Assembly (NCBI GenBank): GCA_032622095.1
Contig: CP136066.1
Coordinates: forward strand, 173,043,164 to 173,107,163
Reading direction: 5' to 3'
Length of the DNA: 64,000 bases
DNA from: Siphonodentalium dalli
Taxonomy: Eukaryota; Mollusca; Scaphopoda; Gadilida; Siphonodentaliidae
In this document: positions 1 through 11,947 of the stretch, in pieces
Position numbering within the stretch: the stretch's first letter is position 1
How the letters are laid out: each line of letters opens with the position of its first letter
The notes under the pieces: generated by a model
The model's input: only the letters and a program-made list of their open reading frames with translations
What the model was told of the DNA's origin: nothing
Database searches by the model: none
Translations under genes and position numbers: made by a program

Positions 1-2060
1 CTGACATTCAGGAACCTACATCACTAATGTAATCTCTAAACCGTCGCTTCGTACATTCAGGAACCTACATCACTAATGTAATCTCTAAACCGTCGCTTCG
101 TACATTCAGGAACCTACATCACTAATGTAATCTCTAAACCGTCGCTTCGTACATTCAGGAACCTACGTCACTAATGTAATCTCTAAACCGTCGCTTCGTA
201 CATTCAGGAACCTACATCAATAATGTAATCTCTAAACCATCGCTTCGTACATTCAGGAACGTACATCACTAATGTAATCTCTAAACCGTCGCTTCGTACA
301 GTCAAGAACGTACATCACTAATGTAATCTCTAAACCGTCGCTTCGTACATCCAGGAACGTACATCACTAATGTAATCTCTAAACCATCGCTTCGTACATT
401 CAGGAACCTACATCACTAATGTAATCTCTAAACCGTCGCTTCGTACATTCAGGAACCTACATCACTAATGTAATCTCTAAACCGTCGCTTCGTACATTCA
501 GGAACCTACATCACTAATGTAATCTCTAAACCGTCGCTTCGTACATTCAGGAACCTACATCACTAATGTAATCTCTAAACCGTCGCTTCGTACATTCAGG
601 AACCTAAATCACTAATGTAATCTCTAAACCGTCGCTTCGTACATTCAGGAACGTACATCACTAATGTAATCTCTAAACCGTCGCTTCGTACATTCAGGAA
701 CCTACATCACTAATGTAATCTCTAAACCGTCGCTTCGTAAATTCAGGAACCTACATCACTAATGTAATCTCTAAACCGTCGCTTCGTACATTCAGGAACC
801 TACATCACTAATGTAATCTCTAAACCGTCGCTTCGTACATTCAGGAACCCACATCACTAATGTAATCTCTAAACCGTCGCTTCGTACATTCAGGAACCTA
901 CGTCATTAATGTAATCTCTAAACCGTCTCTTCGTACATTCAGGAACGTACATCACTAATGTAATCTCTAAACCGTCGCTTCGTACAGTCAGGAACCTACA
1001 TCACTAATGTAATCTCTAAACCGTCGCTTCGTATATTCAGGAACCTACATCACTAATGTAATCTCTAAACCGTCGCTTCGTACATTCAGGAACCTACATC
1101 ATTAATGTAATCTCTAAACCGTCGCTTCGTACATTCAGGAACGTACATCACTAATGTAATCTCTAAACCGTCGCTTCGTACATTCAGGAACCTACGTCAC
1201 TAATGTAATCTCTAAACCATCGCTTCGTACAGTCAGGAACCTACATCACTAATGTAATCTCTAAACCGTCGCTTCGTACATTCAGGAACCTACATCACTA
1301 ATGTAATCTCTAAACCGTCGCTTCGTACATTCAGGAACCTACATCACTAATGTAATCTCTAAACCATCGCTTCGTACAGTCAGGAACCTACATCATTAAT
1401 GTAATATCTAAACCGTCGCTTCGTACATTCAGGAACCTACATCACTAATGTAATCTCTAAACCATCGCTTCGTACAGTCAGGAACCTACATCACTAATGT
1501 AATCTCTAAACCGTCGCTTCGTACATTCAGGAACCTACATCACTAATGTAATCTCTAAACCGTCGCTTTGTACATTCAGGAACGTACATCACTAATGTAA
1601 TCACTAAACCGTCGCTTCGTACATTCAGGAACCTACGTCACTAATGTAATCTCTAAACCATCGATTCGTACATTCAGGAACCTACATCACTAATGTAATC
1701 TCTAAACCGTCGCTTCGTACATTCAGGAACCTACATCACTAATGTAATCTCTAAACCGTCGCTTCGTACATTCAGGAACCTACGTCACTAATGTAATCTC
1801 TAAACCGTCGCTTCATACATTCAGGAACCTACATCACTAATGTAATCTCTAAACCGTCGCTTCGTACATTCAGGAACCTACGTCACTAATGTAATCTCTA
1901 AACCGTCGCTTCATACATTCAGGAACCTACATCACTAATGTAATCTCTAAACCGTCGCTTCGTACATTCAGGAACCTACATCACTAATGTAATTTCTAAA
2001 CCGTCGCTTCGTACATTCAGGAACCTACATCACTAATGTAATCTCTAAACCATCGCTTCG
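1..2060. repeat. 49-bp satellite array, about 42 copies
   Basis: A head-to-tail array with a fixed 49-bp period runs from base 4 to 2060, about 42 copies. Each unit holds the segments ACATTCAGGAACCTACATCA and CTCTAAACCGTCGCTTCGT. Copies differ by scattered substitutions (CCTAC/CGTAC, CCGTCGC/CCATCGC, ACATTC/ACAGTC) and almost no indels, which suggests ongoing homogenisation. It ends abruptly at 2060 and probably continues left of the window. There are no unique spacers between units, so it is not a CRISPR array. Confidence 0.97.
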
Positions 2061-4916
2061 GGTGTTGAGAGAGTTGCTATCCGGAACTCATGCAATAAAT
2101 GAGCGAGATATTTGTTAGTGGAAATAAATTTTATTGCATAATAAAGCAACGGGATTGAGACACAATTTTTACAACTTACAAAGGGTCCCTACATAATTGT
2201 TTTACACAAAACGAACATAAAATACAAATTACACACAAACATGATAATTCATATGTATCACATCGTTTCACTTATATTGATATATGAGATAATCTTGAGT
2301 GTGACCGTAACGGTAGTTATTTCCATTTACTTGGGGTGGTTCATCTCGTGGGTTGGTGGTTCATGTGAATTGTCACTTTCTATGTAGTGATAATACAACA
2401 TGTAGTTACTTTCGTTTTGCGGCAGATGTATGCACATTAAGGTGTTTAATTAAAGTTTAAACACCGATGCGATGCCGAGGTTATGTATAATTAGACAGCC
2501 CTAAATATGTTCATGTGTTGTGTATTATTCAGTGTATTATATCCGAGGAGGAGTTTCTCAAGGCTTATATTTTTTAAACCCAGGGTAGCAAGTTGGTGAA
2601 ACAACAAACATCGTTGATCTGTATAAAATGGACTAACACAAAAATTATTATTTGGTTCTTCTGTGGGGTGACCACAACGACAGCTTGGGTTTTCCGATAT
2701 GAAGTTAGAAAATTTGTCAGCGTTTAAATTGCTACCGTAATTTCGAAGTTTACAATGAATGATGTTTATCGCGCGATTTCCAAAATTGAAATAGTCTGGT
2801 GGCGCAAGAACTGGATCAGTCGTTAGCTATTTTGTTTCAAAAATACGAAGGGAAGATGATTCTTTGATTTTATTTCACAGGGTGTTCCATTCCCTATTTG
2901 TATTTGATAAAAAGCGTGTTCAAAATGCTCAGTTCTTTTGAACGAGTATGGGGGGGGGACTTGTTTTATCTTTAAAATCACATATTTGTTGCAGGAGTTA
3001 TTATGTGCATTTTACGAATATCTATTAAATGGTTTAGGCGTGTTTGATGTTCAAAATCGGGGCTCAATCGATACCTATTTTCCTTGTAAATTTCCGTTAT
3101 AAATAATTAGTTTTGAACGGTTACTGATTTCTGAACGGGCATTGTGAATTTAAGCATCTCATGTACTAGCTTATCACATCAGACACACATTTGTATATGT
3201 TTTAATCAAATTTAAACTCAAAACGGCTTTGGTTTCGAGACTTGATTTGTGACATAGATTCCTGGATCTGAATCTGGGGCGCCCTCTCTCAATGGGAATC
3301 TGTTAAGAAGTTGAAAATTCGATGTTGGAGCCCCCACCCCACCCACACACGATAGCCATCTAGGCACGCCTCTGTATATACTGATATCACCCACAACAGC
3401 CTAGCTGAGTCAGCCTCATAACATCAACAAAAACTTGAACACCAAAATTCCTAACTCTGGAAAACTTATATATATTGCGCCACCTTCTGAATTTCTGATA
3501 CCCCAAACATTCCAACTGCCGCGACACTCAAATCTAACCGCATATGGTGTGAAATTTTCTAACTGATGGCTATATATAACTAAATTTTATATCAGAATAA
3601 TTTTTAACGTATTTTCGTATTTCCATCTGCTGTTTCAGCCACGAAATTTCCAACTGGTAAAAACTTTGACCAACCTGTCAAGGGCGAGACACCCCCACCC
3701 GAACCCCCTATTGCCACGCCCCTGTCCCTGATATAGTCATGTGTCTGCTTCCATCACGGTTGCACGAGACTATACACCACTTCGTTGTCAATATGTAATG
3801 AGTGCTCCTCGTGGGGGCGATTAAAAATGCATTAACGTTGGGATTATTCGTTTCTACCCCTGGGTTATCTGTGATTTAATTCCGTGTGAAAGTCGCAGGT
3901 GACATGGAACCGGTGAGTCGGGTGCGAGTATACTTTATAGGGTACGCTGACCGTATTCAAGTATTCCCTAAGCGACATATAACGTGCGCGCGTAAATGGG
4001 GGCTAACGGTCGTGCGATTGGTTTCTATATATGCTAAAGTTGAACAACTCAAGAAGCGCAAATTTATGGAGTGTTAAAATAAAAACATAGTATATATAGG
4101 CTATATGGGGTCTACTATTTCATTCGCTCCCGCAGTGATATTCACATGGGTGCTGCTAACCTTGAATACCCAAGTGCTGCTTTATCACTCCGCGCCGGAT
4201 TGATACAAATTTTGTGTCACGGAGTGTTAGGTTATATGTAATATGAATCGTACGTGACACGTAGTGGAGCAACCACACATGATGTGCCTCAAATTTGCCT
4301 TTTTTTTCGGCGACATAACGCTAAGAATAATTTATGTAACATCATGCAGTGGTCACGGCGGAGGCGACATGCCAAATTGACAAGACGTGTCGTGGATTGT
4401 AAAATCTTGTCTGGATTACCGTCATGACTTTAAATGAAATTAATAGACTTAAATCACATGTGAATTCTTCGTAAGTTGTGAAGTAATTACTTTCATTTTT
4501 ATCGCGATGCTTCATTTCCAATTCCGCGTTTTTTTGCAATCTCCACACGGTTGTTAAGTAGTTGGTAAGTATGTTTATAATTAAAACTAAGAGATATAAA
4601 GTTTAACGGGAAGTTTATTTCCGCGAATATTTAAACAAGATGCCGCGACCATAAACCAGTGGTGTAAGAGTTTCTACTCTCATCCACAATAACCGGAAGT
4701 CACGTGACAATTTCTCCAAAATCTATACCCGCGATCTTGAAAAATCACTGATGGATATAGAAAAAATTATATGACGTCATTCACCTGCCTTAGACATAAG
4801 CACCCTTGGTGGTTGCTATCACTTTATTTAGGAAATATAATGGAGCTCCGCGAAATTCAGAAAATAAAAAATTCTTACTCAGCACTTTGAAGACCTTAAG
4901 ATGTTTTACGTATCCA
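2061..4916. other. Intergenic stretch, no gene recognised
   Basis: AT-rich sequence with only short unsupported reading frames. A run of nine G lies near 2950. No domain, splice-bordered exon or clear terminal-repeat element could be recognised. Confidence 0.6.
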
Positions 4917-5100
4917 TTTATATAAGAAATGAATCAGTGGGTGAGTGTGTTATTGGGGGATGCGGCTCTGTGGTCGTTGGGGTATATTCTGTAAACCGCG
5001 AAGCGGTTTAAACTAAAGTACCCCCCCCCCCCCCCAACGACCATAGCGCCGTATCACACAATAACACACTCACCCATTATATTCATTTTTTATATTTATA
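4917..5100. mobile_element. Fold-back element (MITE-like)
   Basis: A left arm at about 4918-4985 is matched in inverted orientation by 5025-5098; both share GGGTGAGTGTGTTATTG. Between them are a small perfect hairpin (AAACCGC...GCGGTTT, 4993-5009) and a C-run of about 15 that may vary in length. The layout is that of a short non-autonomous DNA transposon. Superfamily unknown. Confidence 0.7.
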
Positions 5101-5196
5101 TAGCTTTTTGATGATTTATTCCCATAAAAAAGCTGAGAGTATTCTTATTTATTTTCACAAAATGGCCGATAATTTGACACTAGCCTACACAGTACA

Positions 5197-5697
5197 TTAA
5201 AGGCACGTGCGGCCTTAATTGTCGAAAATATTCATATTTGTTCCAAACACCGTAAACAGAAAAACATTAAAACGCATACATTTCCGTTCATATATACCAT
5301 GACCATCGCGTAAACAGCATGTTATAATAAAGACCTACTATATTTTACCTAAGCAAGAGCCTGATTGTGTTACAGAAAACAGCACAATGCTACTGGCTAA
5401 TCACACAAAAATGGCAAAACGCTCTTTATTACTTCCATATCAGGTATTCACCAACAAAGAACGCTCTTTATGTTTACCATCATAATATAAACAAACACCA
5501 GAAAAGTAACTTTTTATGCTTTTGTTTACATAACAATGGTCAAAGATATGACAATAACATACTGTTTATGCGATATTTCTTATTTGTATACGCACAAAGT
5601 CTATCTACATATTGATGTTCTTTCTGTTTGCGGCGGTTTTTGACGGGTGGAGATATTTTCACAGGATACCCACCGCCAAGGCCAACCGTGTCTTTAA
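5197..5697. mobile_element. TTAA-flanked element A, copy 1
   Basis: About 500 bp, closely similar over its whole length to 14888-15382 in the same orientation. Both copies begin TTAAAGGCACGTG and end in CTTTAA, so the ends form an imperfect inverted repeat (TTAAAGGNACG...GGCC) with TTAA at each border. No transposase frame is visible. Interpreted as a non-autonomous DNA transposon; the piggyBac group is possible from the TTAA borders. Confidence 0.75.
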
Positions 5698-5949
5698 GTC
5701 GGCATTTAGTGTAACACAGAAGACAGAAATATTTATACATCCAGAATAGTTGAAAACCACACCTCCCAGTGGTAACTTTTGGTGGCGTTCCTTCGTATCT
5801 AGTATATATATACTTCTCTATCAGCGCGAAGGAAATTTATTTACTGGCCCTAGCCTCCTATACCGATACTGGACCCATGCAGGTACCAGGAGTTATGTTG
5901 TATGTTCTCAAGCTTTCAAAAAATGCTTTTCCCCCGCCGTTATTGTTTT

Positions 5950-7082
5950 CTAATTCATTGAGTGTGTATTGAACGTGCTTTTGCGTGATGTCGCAGTCAT
6001 GAAGGATAGTTCAGTCCGGTCACGGATCTGCGGTCGACGGCGGCAGAATACATTCGTTGTAAATAGGTCCTTCGTTTTCTTCCTGAATTCTTCGTACATA
6101 AAAGAATATATACAAACATTCATGAAACTGTTTGAAACTGTCGACCACCTCAAAGCAAATTTCACCCACACAGGCGCTTCATACTCCATTGAGGGGTTTA
6201 ACAAATCGAGTTATGACGAATAGGCTATATGGCGTCCAACATGCTATATAAAGCCCAGCTGCCGTTAGGAGGAGTTTCGTTGCCTTGGTTTCAAGAGATT
6301 TGATATTTGTCAGCTGTTCACCCGGTTGTCTGTATTTTCGCAGTGAACAAATTATCCCTAACGACGTAGAGATCAAAATGAATGGACAATAAAGATGGTT
6401 GTGGAGCCAGCCAACATGCTCGCCCAAACTTTATTGAGGCACGGCAAACACAGTGGGGCAGAAGGTTCCAGTTGGTACACGAACGCTTCGTCGACCAAGG
6501 GTATGGTCCAAATACCCACCGAATACGCCCAAATAGCAATCATGATTCGTAGACTTGTTTTGGTACTGGTCAACCGGTATTTCATTGGACGAATAACTGC
6601 CAACCATCGCTGGAAGCTGATCACGGAAAGAGTTATAACGGATGCTGCTGCCGATGTGTTGAACATGAGGGCAGAAATTCCACAAAACACGTCACCAAAC
6701 ACCCATTCGTTGTCTCGAAGTGACGTCACGAAAGCAGGAATTCCGGTCGACAAACCAACCACAAGGTCCGCTACACCCAGACTGACGAAGAAAATTCGAT
6801 TGGTTTTGCTTAGGGTTGACATCCGTGGCAGCACTAATATATTAATAAGATTGCTTGAGATTATTAGGAACGTCATTATTCCTATTATGATCGGCCGTAA
6901 ACATCGGCCTCTGGACTAATTACTGTTAAATGTTGCCGCAGTGTCGCATTGCAGTGTATCCCAACTCCCATATCGATGATTTGCTCCTGATCAAGTTCGG
7001 CTGCCTTTACCATACACCTGTCATTGTTCAACTCTGTAAACAAGAAAACCATAGTCAGAAATGGTAACGCGCTCAATATCAT
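5950..7082 (-). pseudogene. Rhodopsin-family GPCR (probably amine-type), three frameshifts
   Basis: Read on the - strand, all seven helices of a class A receptor can be followed, but in four successive frames. The N-terminal part (7082-6885) has a hydrophobic start and an NAT glycosylation site. TM1 reads MTFLIISSNLINILVL, TM2 contains VSLGVADLVVG, and TM3 ends in FQRWLAVIRPMKYR, where QRW replaces the usual DRY. TM4 and TM5 follow to 6373. TM6 contains the CWTPYSLF motif (6427-6179), and TM7 contains NSFMNVCIYSFMYEEF (6204-5950), a variant of NPxxY plus helix 8. Frame changes fall before TM1 (about 6885-6905), in TM5 (about 6380) and in the third extracellular loop (about 6195). They look like single-base indels, not introns, because the frames abut or overlap. 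The fold and order are certain; the ligand is not. It is either a young pseudogene or carries sequencing indels. Confidence 0.82.
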
Positions 7083-7237
7083 ATATTATATACCCATGAT
7101 TGTAATTATAGAATCTTTTTCAGTTCTGTTATTTCTAATTGGCATAGCTTATCACAAACCAAAAATCAACATTATTGACATAATGTAAACGCCAATAAAC
7201 GACATTGAAATTCTCAACTACACCTTTTACCGGGCTC

Positions 7238-7285
7238 GGCCTCGTGGTCGCACTACAGATCGGCCTCATGGTCGCACTACAACTT
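7238..7285. repeat. Two-copy short direct repeat
   Basis: The motif CGGCCTCRTGGTCGCACTAC occurs twice in tandem, spaced about 25 bp, just upstream of the receptor pseudogene (on its strand). Confidence 0.8.
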
Positions 7286-8167
7286 TTAATGTGTCCCAAT
7301 AATTAACATTCTATAAATAGAACCCCCAGCGCTATGACAGCGCCCATGCGAAACAAGAATTTGTACATTAGTATACACGCGGCGCGCGTAATGATAGAAT
7401 TACGTATACCAATCTCAATCGTAACCATGCTAATTCGATGCTCCAACGCAGCAGTTGTTAACAGATGAGGTAAACTCATTCTATATATGACAATTCACCG
7501 CAAATGTCACATATTCATTTACTAAATACAAAAGCGGTCTTTACAATTTACAATGGTTTCAACATATACATGAATACCGCGATCCACATTTTTCTGTGTT
7601 ATTTTTCTCAAATGCGAAACGCGGACTTATCTTTAAATATGCTGATGCATCTTGCACCCTGTCCAATTACTGCAACAATATTTATATAAAACACCGTTCA
7701 GAATATAAAGATCTCGCTCAATATAGCGTCCAACTTAATCTAATAAACAGTAAAAACATATATTCTTGGGTTCCATCCCCATACATTGCAAAAAATAAAA
7801 CTGATACAATGTATTCAAAAAAGTTTATGGGAACCCAAACGTTTATATAGATCAAATTTACTTTACAATGAACGTACCTTGTCAACAAGTTGTTGTCCAC
7901 TTTAATCATGCATGCAGTTCTGAACAAATTCGTAATTTGCTTTCTTATTTACATCTGCTCCGCCTCTATTCACATTCTTGCACCAATTCCAATTTCCACA
8001 GACGACATGTCTGGTTAATTGCTGCAGCTATCGGTTGAACTAAAACGGTCTGTCAGAGCATTATATGCATGTGTTGCAACAGTTTTGTCACAGAACGAAG
8101 CATTAACTGAATCTGTGTTCCTGTGAACCTCCGCAATGTATATATAATGACGTTTCCGGTCGATATT

Positions 8168-8194
8168 ACATATATATATATATATATATATATA
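8168..8194. repeat. (TA)n microsatellite
   Basis: An uninterrupted TA dinucleotide run of about 13 units. Confidence 0.95.
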
Positions 8195-8889
8195 CGAGTT
8201 GAATTGCCGCCGTTGTGATAACTACTAAGAATGGAAGCGTGTTTGCATTAAAGTTCGACCAATCACTGATGTCCAACCAAATGGTCAATTTTACACAACA
8301 CGCGGTAAGTCGATTCCTGGGGAGAAAATCATATGTAGCCGAAGAACGCCATGCTGATGTCACCAGCAATCTGTACGAAGTGCCGGATTTAAGCACGGCG
8401 TCGGAACAATTGTCGGAACATTTATTCTCATTTCAGATATTTCGGTCGATAGCGTATATATGTACTAAAACATGTCCTGTCTAGAAAAATTACATAGGAA
8501 CGCCAATTGATTTAGAGGCGTAGAAACTCCGGACGACAGCTTCGAAGTTTTGAAAACAAACAGAGCACCATGGTACAGGTATCATATAACTCGTGGAATC
8601 AATAAGACGATGTGAACAAATCTCTCATATATATATAATATAGGCACAATGTTATGTCATTGTCAATCTCCTTTTGTGAGCCAAGATGTTATTATATATA
8701 TCTTTAAACTCGTTATCTTGAGTGTAATATCTAATAGCCTTGTTGCAATGTGATCATATATATCGATAGTTCTTGCTTATACAATGGAGTCCGTGCGGGT
8801 GATGCGACATCGCGTGCAACATTTCTGGCTTGGACAAAAGGGTATTCGATCTGGAAACGATTGTCAGCAATTGGTGATTTTCTCTATAG

Positions 8890-8997
8890 AATACTGTTAG
8901 GGCCAACTTTCAACGGGCGGGGAATATGAAATCCGCTAGTCGCGGAAACCGCCAAAACCGCCGAAAGCGACAAAATGTCGTTGGCCCTAACAGTATT
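8890..8997. mobile_element. 108-bp MITE with 18-bp perfect inverted ends
   Basis: It starts AATACTGTTAGGGCCAAC and ends with the exact reverse complement. The GC-rich interior contains repeated CCGCCAAAACCGCCGAAAGC-like text. It is too small to code. Superfamily undetermined. Confidence 0.75.
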
Positions 8998-9307
8998 CCA
9001 TATTTCTCGCTTCCAATCATGGGCAACATTTCGACCTCCACGATCGGTCCAGGCCGGGTACATAAGTCATAATTGAGTGTTCAGGTTGAAACAATTGTAA
9101 ATATGTGATGAATTAAATTATTGTGTTAAACATACTAGATGTTAACCCCTTTATCCCTTAACCAATCTATCTAAAAATGGAACTATATTTTTATTTGCAC
9201 AAGCTCATTACCACGGTTGTGCTTGGGTATACAAATTTGCACATTTTACTTGTTTTTCGAGTTGAGTCATTGGCCAACTGAGCGGAGCGAGGATATAATA
9301 AACAGAA

Positions 9308-9432
9308 CATCTACACTTTTTGGTTGGATATGGTAATCATTTCATTCGTGATGACAGAGCCACTCGTGGAAATTCATTTTTTTTTGTCATCACTCATCAG
9401 ATAATTCCCATATCCAACCAACAAGTGTAGAT
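9308..9432. mobile_element. Fold-back element
   Basis: The left arm ATCTACACTTTTTGGTTGGA and the right arm TCCAACCAACAAGTGTAGAT are near-perfect inverted repeats around a centre of about 70 bp. Non-coding. Confidence 0.7.
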
Positions 9433-9941
9433 ATCTCTATATACTATATATATTTACCAAAGATATCAGCCAAATATTAGAATAATGAGCTATCGCAATA
9501 ACTCTTCTCGGTTACTGCAATATAGAACAAATTTGTTTTTATGCAGATATTGATAGATACATTCACAAATATTGTTAGACCAACATGGCATGAGTTAAAT
9601 ATTATCACACTATAATCGGTCACGTGTGACCCATATTAAACTTCTCTGACATGTTTCATTGCAAATGTCAGTATTTAGAAAATTTGAGTTGAACATTTAT
9701 TTAGATTGTCTTTCGAATCTATTCCTAAAATATCCGATGAGCTCATTGTACATTTGTGATATCCAGGGTGGGGAATCGCGTGATTTCGAGTTTATGAGTA
9801 TCACGCATTCAAAATGGCCGAGGCGATCACAAACGCGACGAGAAATGAGGAAATAAACTAGGACAATGATATGTCACATAGTAATTTGGCAGCTACGAAC
9901 ATATGCTATGCCTCATTTGTGTCCAAACTCACAGTTGTTTG

Positions 9942-10034
9942 CTATAACATTCTGACCAAAGTAGGATCTCTTAGATGTATGAACTTGTGTATTCCACGAA
10001 CCCCCGACTGGCAACTTTGGTCAGAATGTTATAG
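9942..10034. mobile_element. 93-bp element with 20-bp perfect inverted ends
   Basis: CTATAACATTCTGACCAAAG at 9942-9961 is exactly the reverse complement of 10015-10034. The interior has no coding signal. It is probably a tiny MITE. Confidence 0.7.
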
Positions 10035-10659
10035 AAAACTACAGAGTATTCAGAACAAATATGGGATCAACTTGTTTTAAAATAGCCTATAATATAGCAT
10101 AAGCAGATAAGCTCGTAACAATCAAAATGCTCTGTTTTGTGTCAGTTTATGATATATTATGTTTATATGCATGCGTTTGCACATTTTTAATGCGTTTCAA
10201 TTCAAGCCAAGTTTATGTGCAAAGCCGCGTGCACGGGAAGTAACTGCGCGAGGTATACGTCGATTATTTCCCTTGGAATTCGTATTTTAAAATATATTCG
10301 CTGCGCGATCTAGATGGAAATATTATGCTAATTATCTCCCCAGTCCGCACACCATGAATCTCATCACAATTCTGTCTAATTATATAAATACGGAAAAGAT
10401 ATCCTTGGTTTGGTGTCATCGTGTCCTCCGGATGCATCAGCCAAATTACATCATGAAGATAAAACACTTGTGAATTATATGCGCTGTCGCAATCTCGTCG
10501 AAATCTATCGAAAAAAACAAAGATCGTCACCAGATCATGGCGACCAATTAAACACCAGCAATAAAATACACATAAACAATAAATCTAGCGGACGAAGATA
10601 AATTCAAACAATTGCTTGCAGATGTTCAAACACGTGAATCATCTCGCGTGCCGAAGTCC

Positions 10660-11830
10660 CGCGTGATGTCACTACGCGAGATGCATCATCGGGTGACATA
10701 ATAAAATCCTTTTGATTTTTGGGGCCATTATCTTGAATCTGAATCGATGGAATCTCCACTATACGGTTAATGCTTCTTTCTCCATTTCATATAATTGCGG
10801 CAATTCATGGACCATACATGAACGCGCGTTTGATGCTTGTTCCGAGATATGACCATCAGGTGACGCCAACATATGGCATTTGTGAAAGCATGAATATGCA
10901 CTGCATTACTCACAAAGCCAATATCCATGGCCATTAAGATGCATTTGTGTGATATTAAATAGGAATGTGTAATTTCCATTGTATATCCTTATACGACAAC
11001 AATTGTCATCTTGTCTCGAAATCACTACATGAGATATGTTTTGGACGTGCCGTGTGGTCTCATGGGTATAGGGGCTATAATTTGTGTGCATCGGTGAACT
11101 GAGATCACACGTCATTGTTTCTTCTTCCACGATAGACTCTGTACATATATAGTGTTCTATAATTCTCCATGATTATGCGTTTTAGAATATATATCAGTGG
11201 ACCATAGCAGTTATATTTATCTAACGTAAAATGATCATGCAGTAGTAACTAATTAATAGTACAGTATCCATTAGCTAAAATTGTCTAGAGGACTATACGC
11301 GTGATGAAGCATCATCGGGTGACATAATATAAATCGTTTTTGAACTTCAGGGCCGTTATCTTGCATCTGAATCGATGGATCTCTTCTATACGGCTAATGC
11401 TTCTTTTCTCATTCATATAATTGCGAAATTCATGGACCATACAATCAGACATGAACGCGCGTTTGATGCTTGTTCGGAGATGTGACCATCAGGCGACGCC
11501 AACATATGACATTTGTGAAAGCATAAATATGCACTGCATTACTCACAAAGTAAATATGCATGGTAATTAAGATGCATTTGTGTGATATTAAATAGAAAGA
11601 TATAATGTCCATGGCATACCTTATACAACACCAATTGCCTTATTGTCTCTAAATCACCATATGAAATATTTCTTGGACCTGCCGTGTGGTCTCAGGGGTA
11701 AAGGTCTATAATGTGTGTGCATCAATGTGTCTTTGAACTGAGATCACATATATCACGGTTTCTTGTTCCGCGATAGACTTTGTATATATAGTGTTCTATA
11801 ATTATCCACGATTATGTAAGCGTCTAAAGT
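10660..11830. repeat. Diverged tandem duplication, offset about 626 bp
   Basis: The segment from about 10683 to 11175 recurs at about 11308-11800 in the same orientation, with many substitutions and small indels. Shared landmarks are GCATCATCGGGTGACATAAT, CATGAACGCGCGTTTGATGC and TAAGATGCATTTGTGTGATA. No gene is visible in either copy, so this is an old duplication of non-coding sequence. Confidence 0.85.
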
Positions 11831-11947
11831 AAAAGATCAGTAGTAACTATATTAGTACATTTCCTAATTTTGTGGTGTACTCGCATCTAAACCTGGCTAT
11901 CAATTAAGCGACTGTTTATCTAATACCACTTACGTACAACACTGATT

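Larger units (their letters stand above)
7083..8889. other. Upstream flank of the receptor, no gene recognised
   Basis: Short frames only. It contains a TA microsatellite near 8168-8194 and a pair of about 26-bp direct repeats (CGGCCTCRTGGTCGCACTAC) at about 7238-7285. Nothing else could be assigned. Confidence 0.55.

Noticed and set aside
1-2060. Repeat array resembling a CRISPR
   Set aside because: The units are contiguous with no unique spacers and no cas genes, and the DNA is animal.
6395-6919. 174-codon + strand frame
   Set aside because: It is antisense to the receptor helices, which carry clear GPCR motifs on the - strand.
5950-7082. Receptor as an intact multi-exon gene
   Set aside because: The frame changes fall inside or next to helices with abutting or overlapping frames, leaving no room for introns.
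8215-8484. 89-codon + strand frame
   Set aside because: No domain recognised, an overlapping frame on the other strand and no splice or promoter support.
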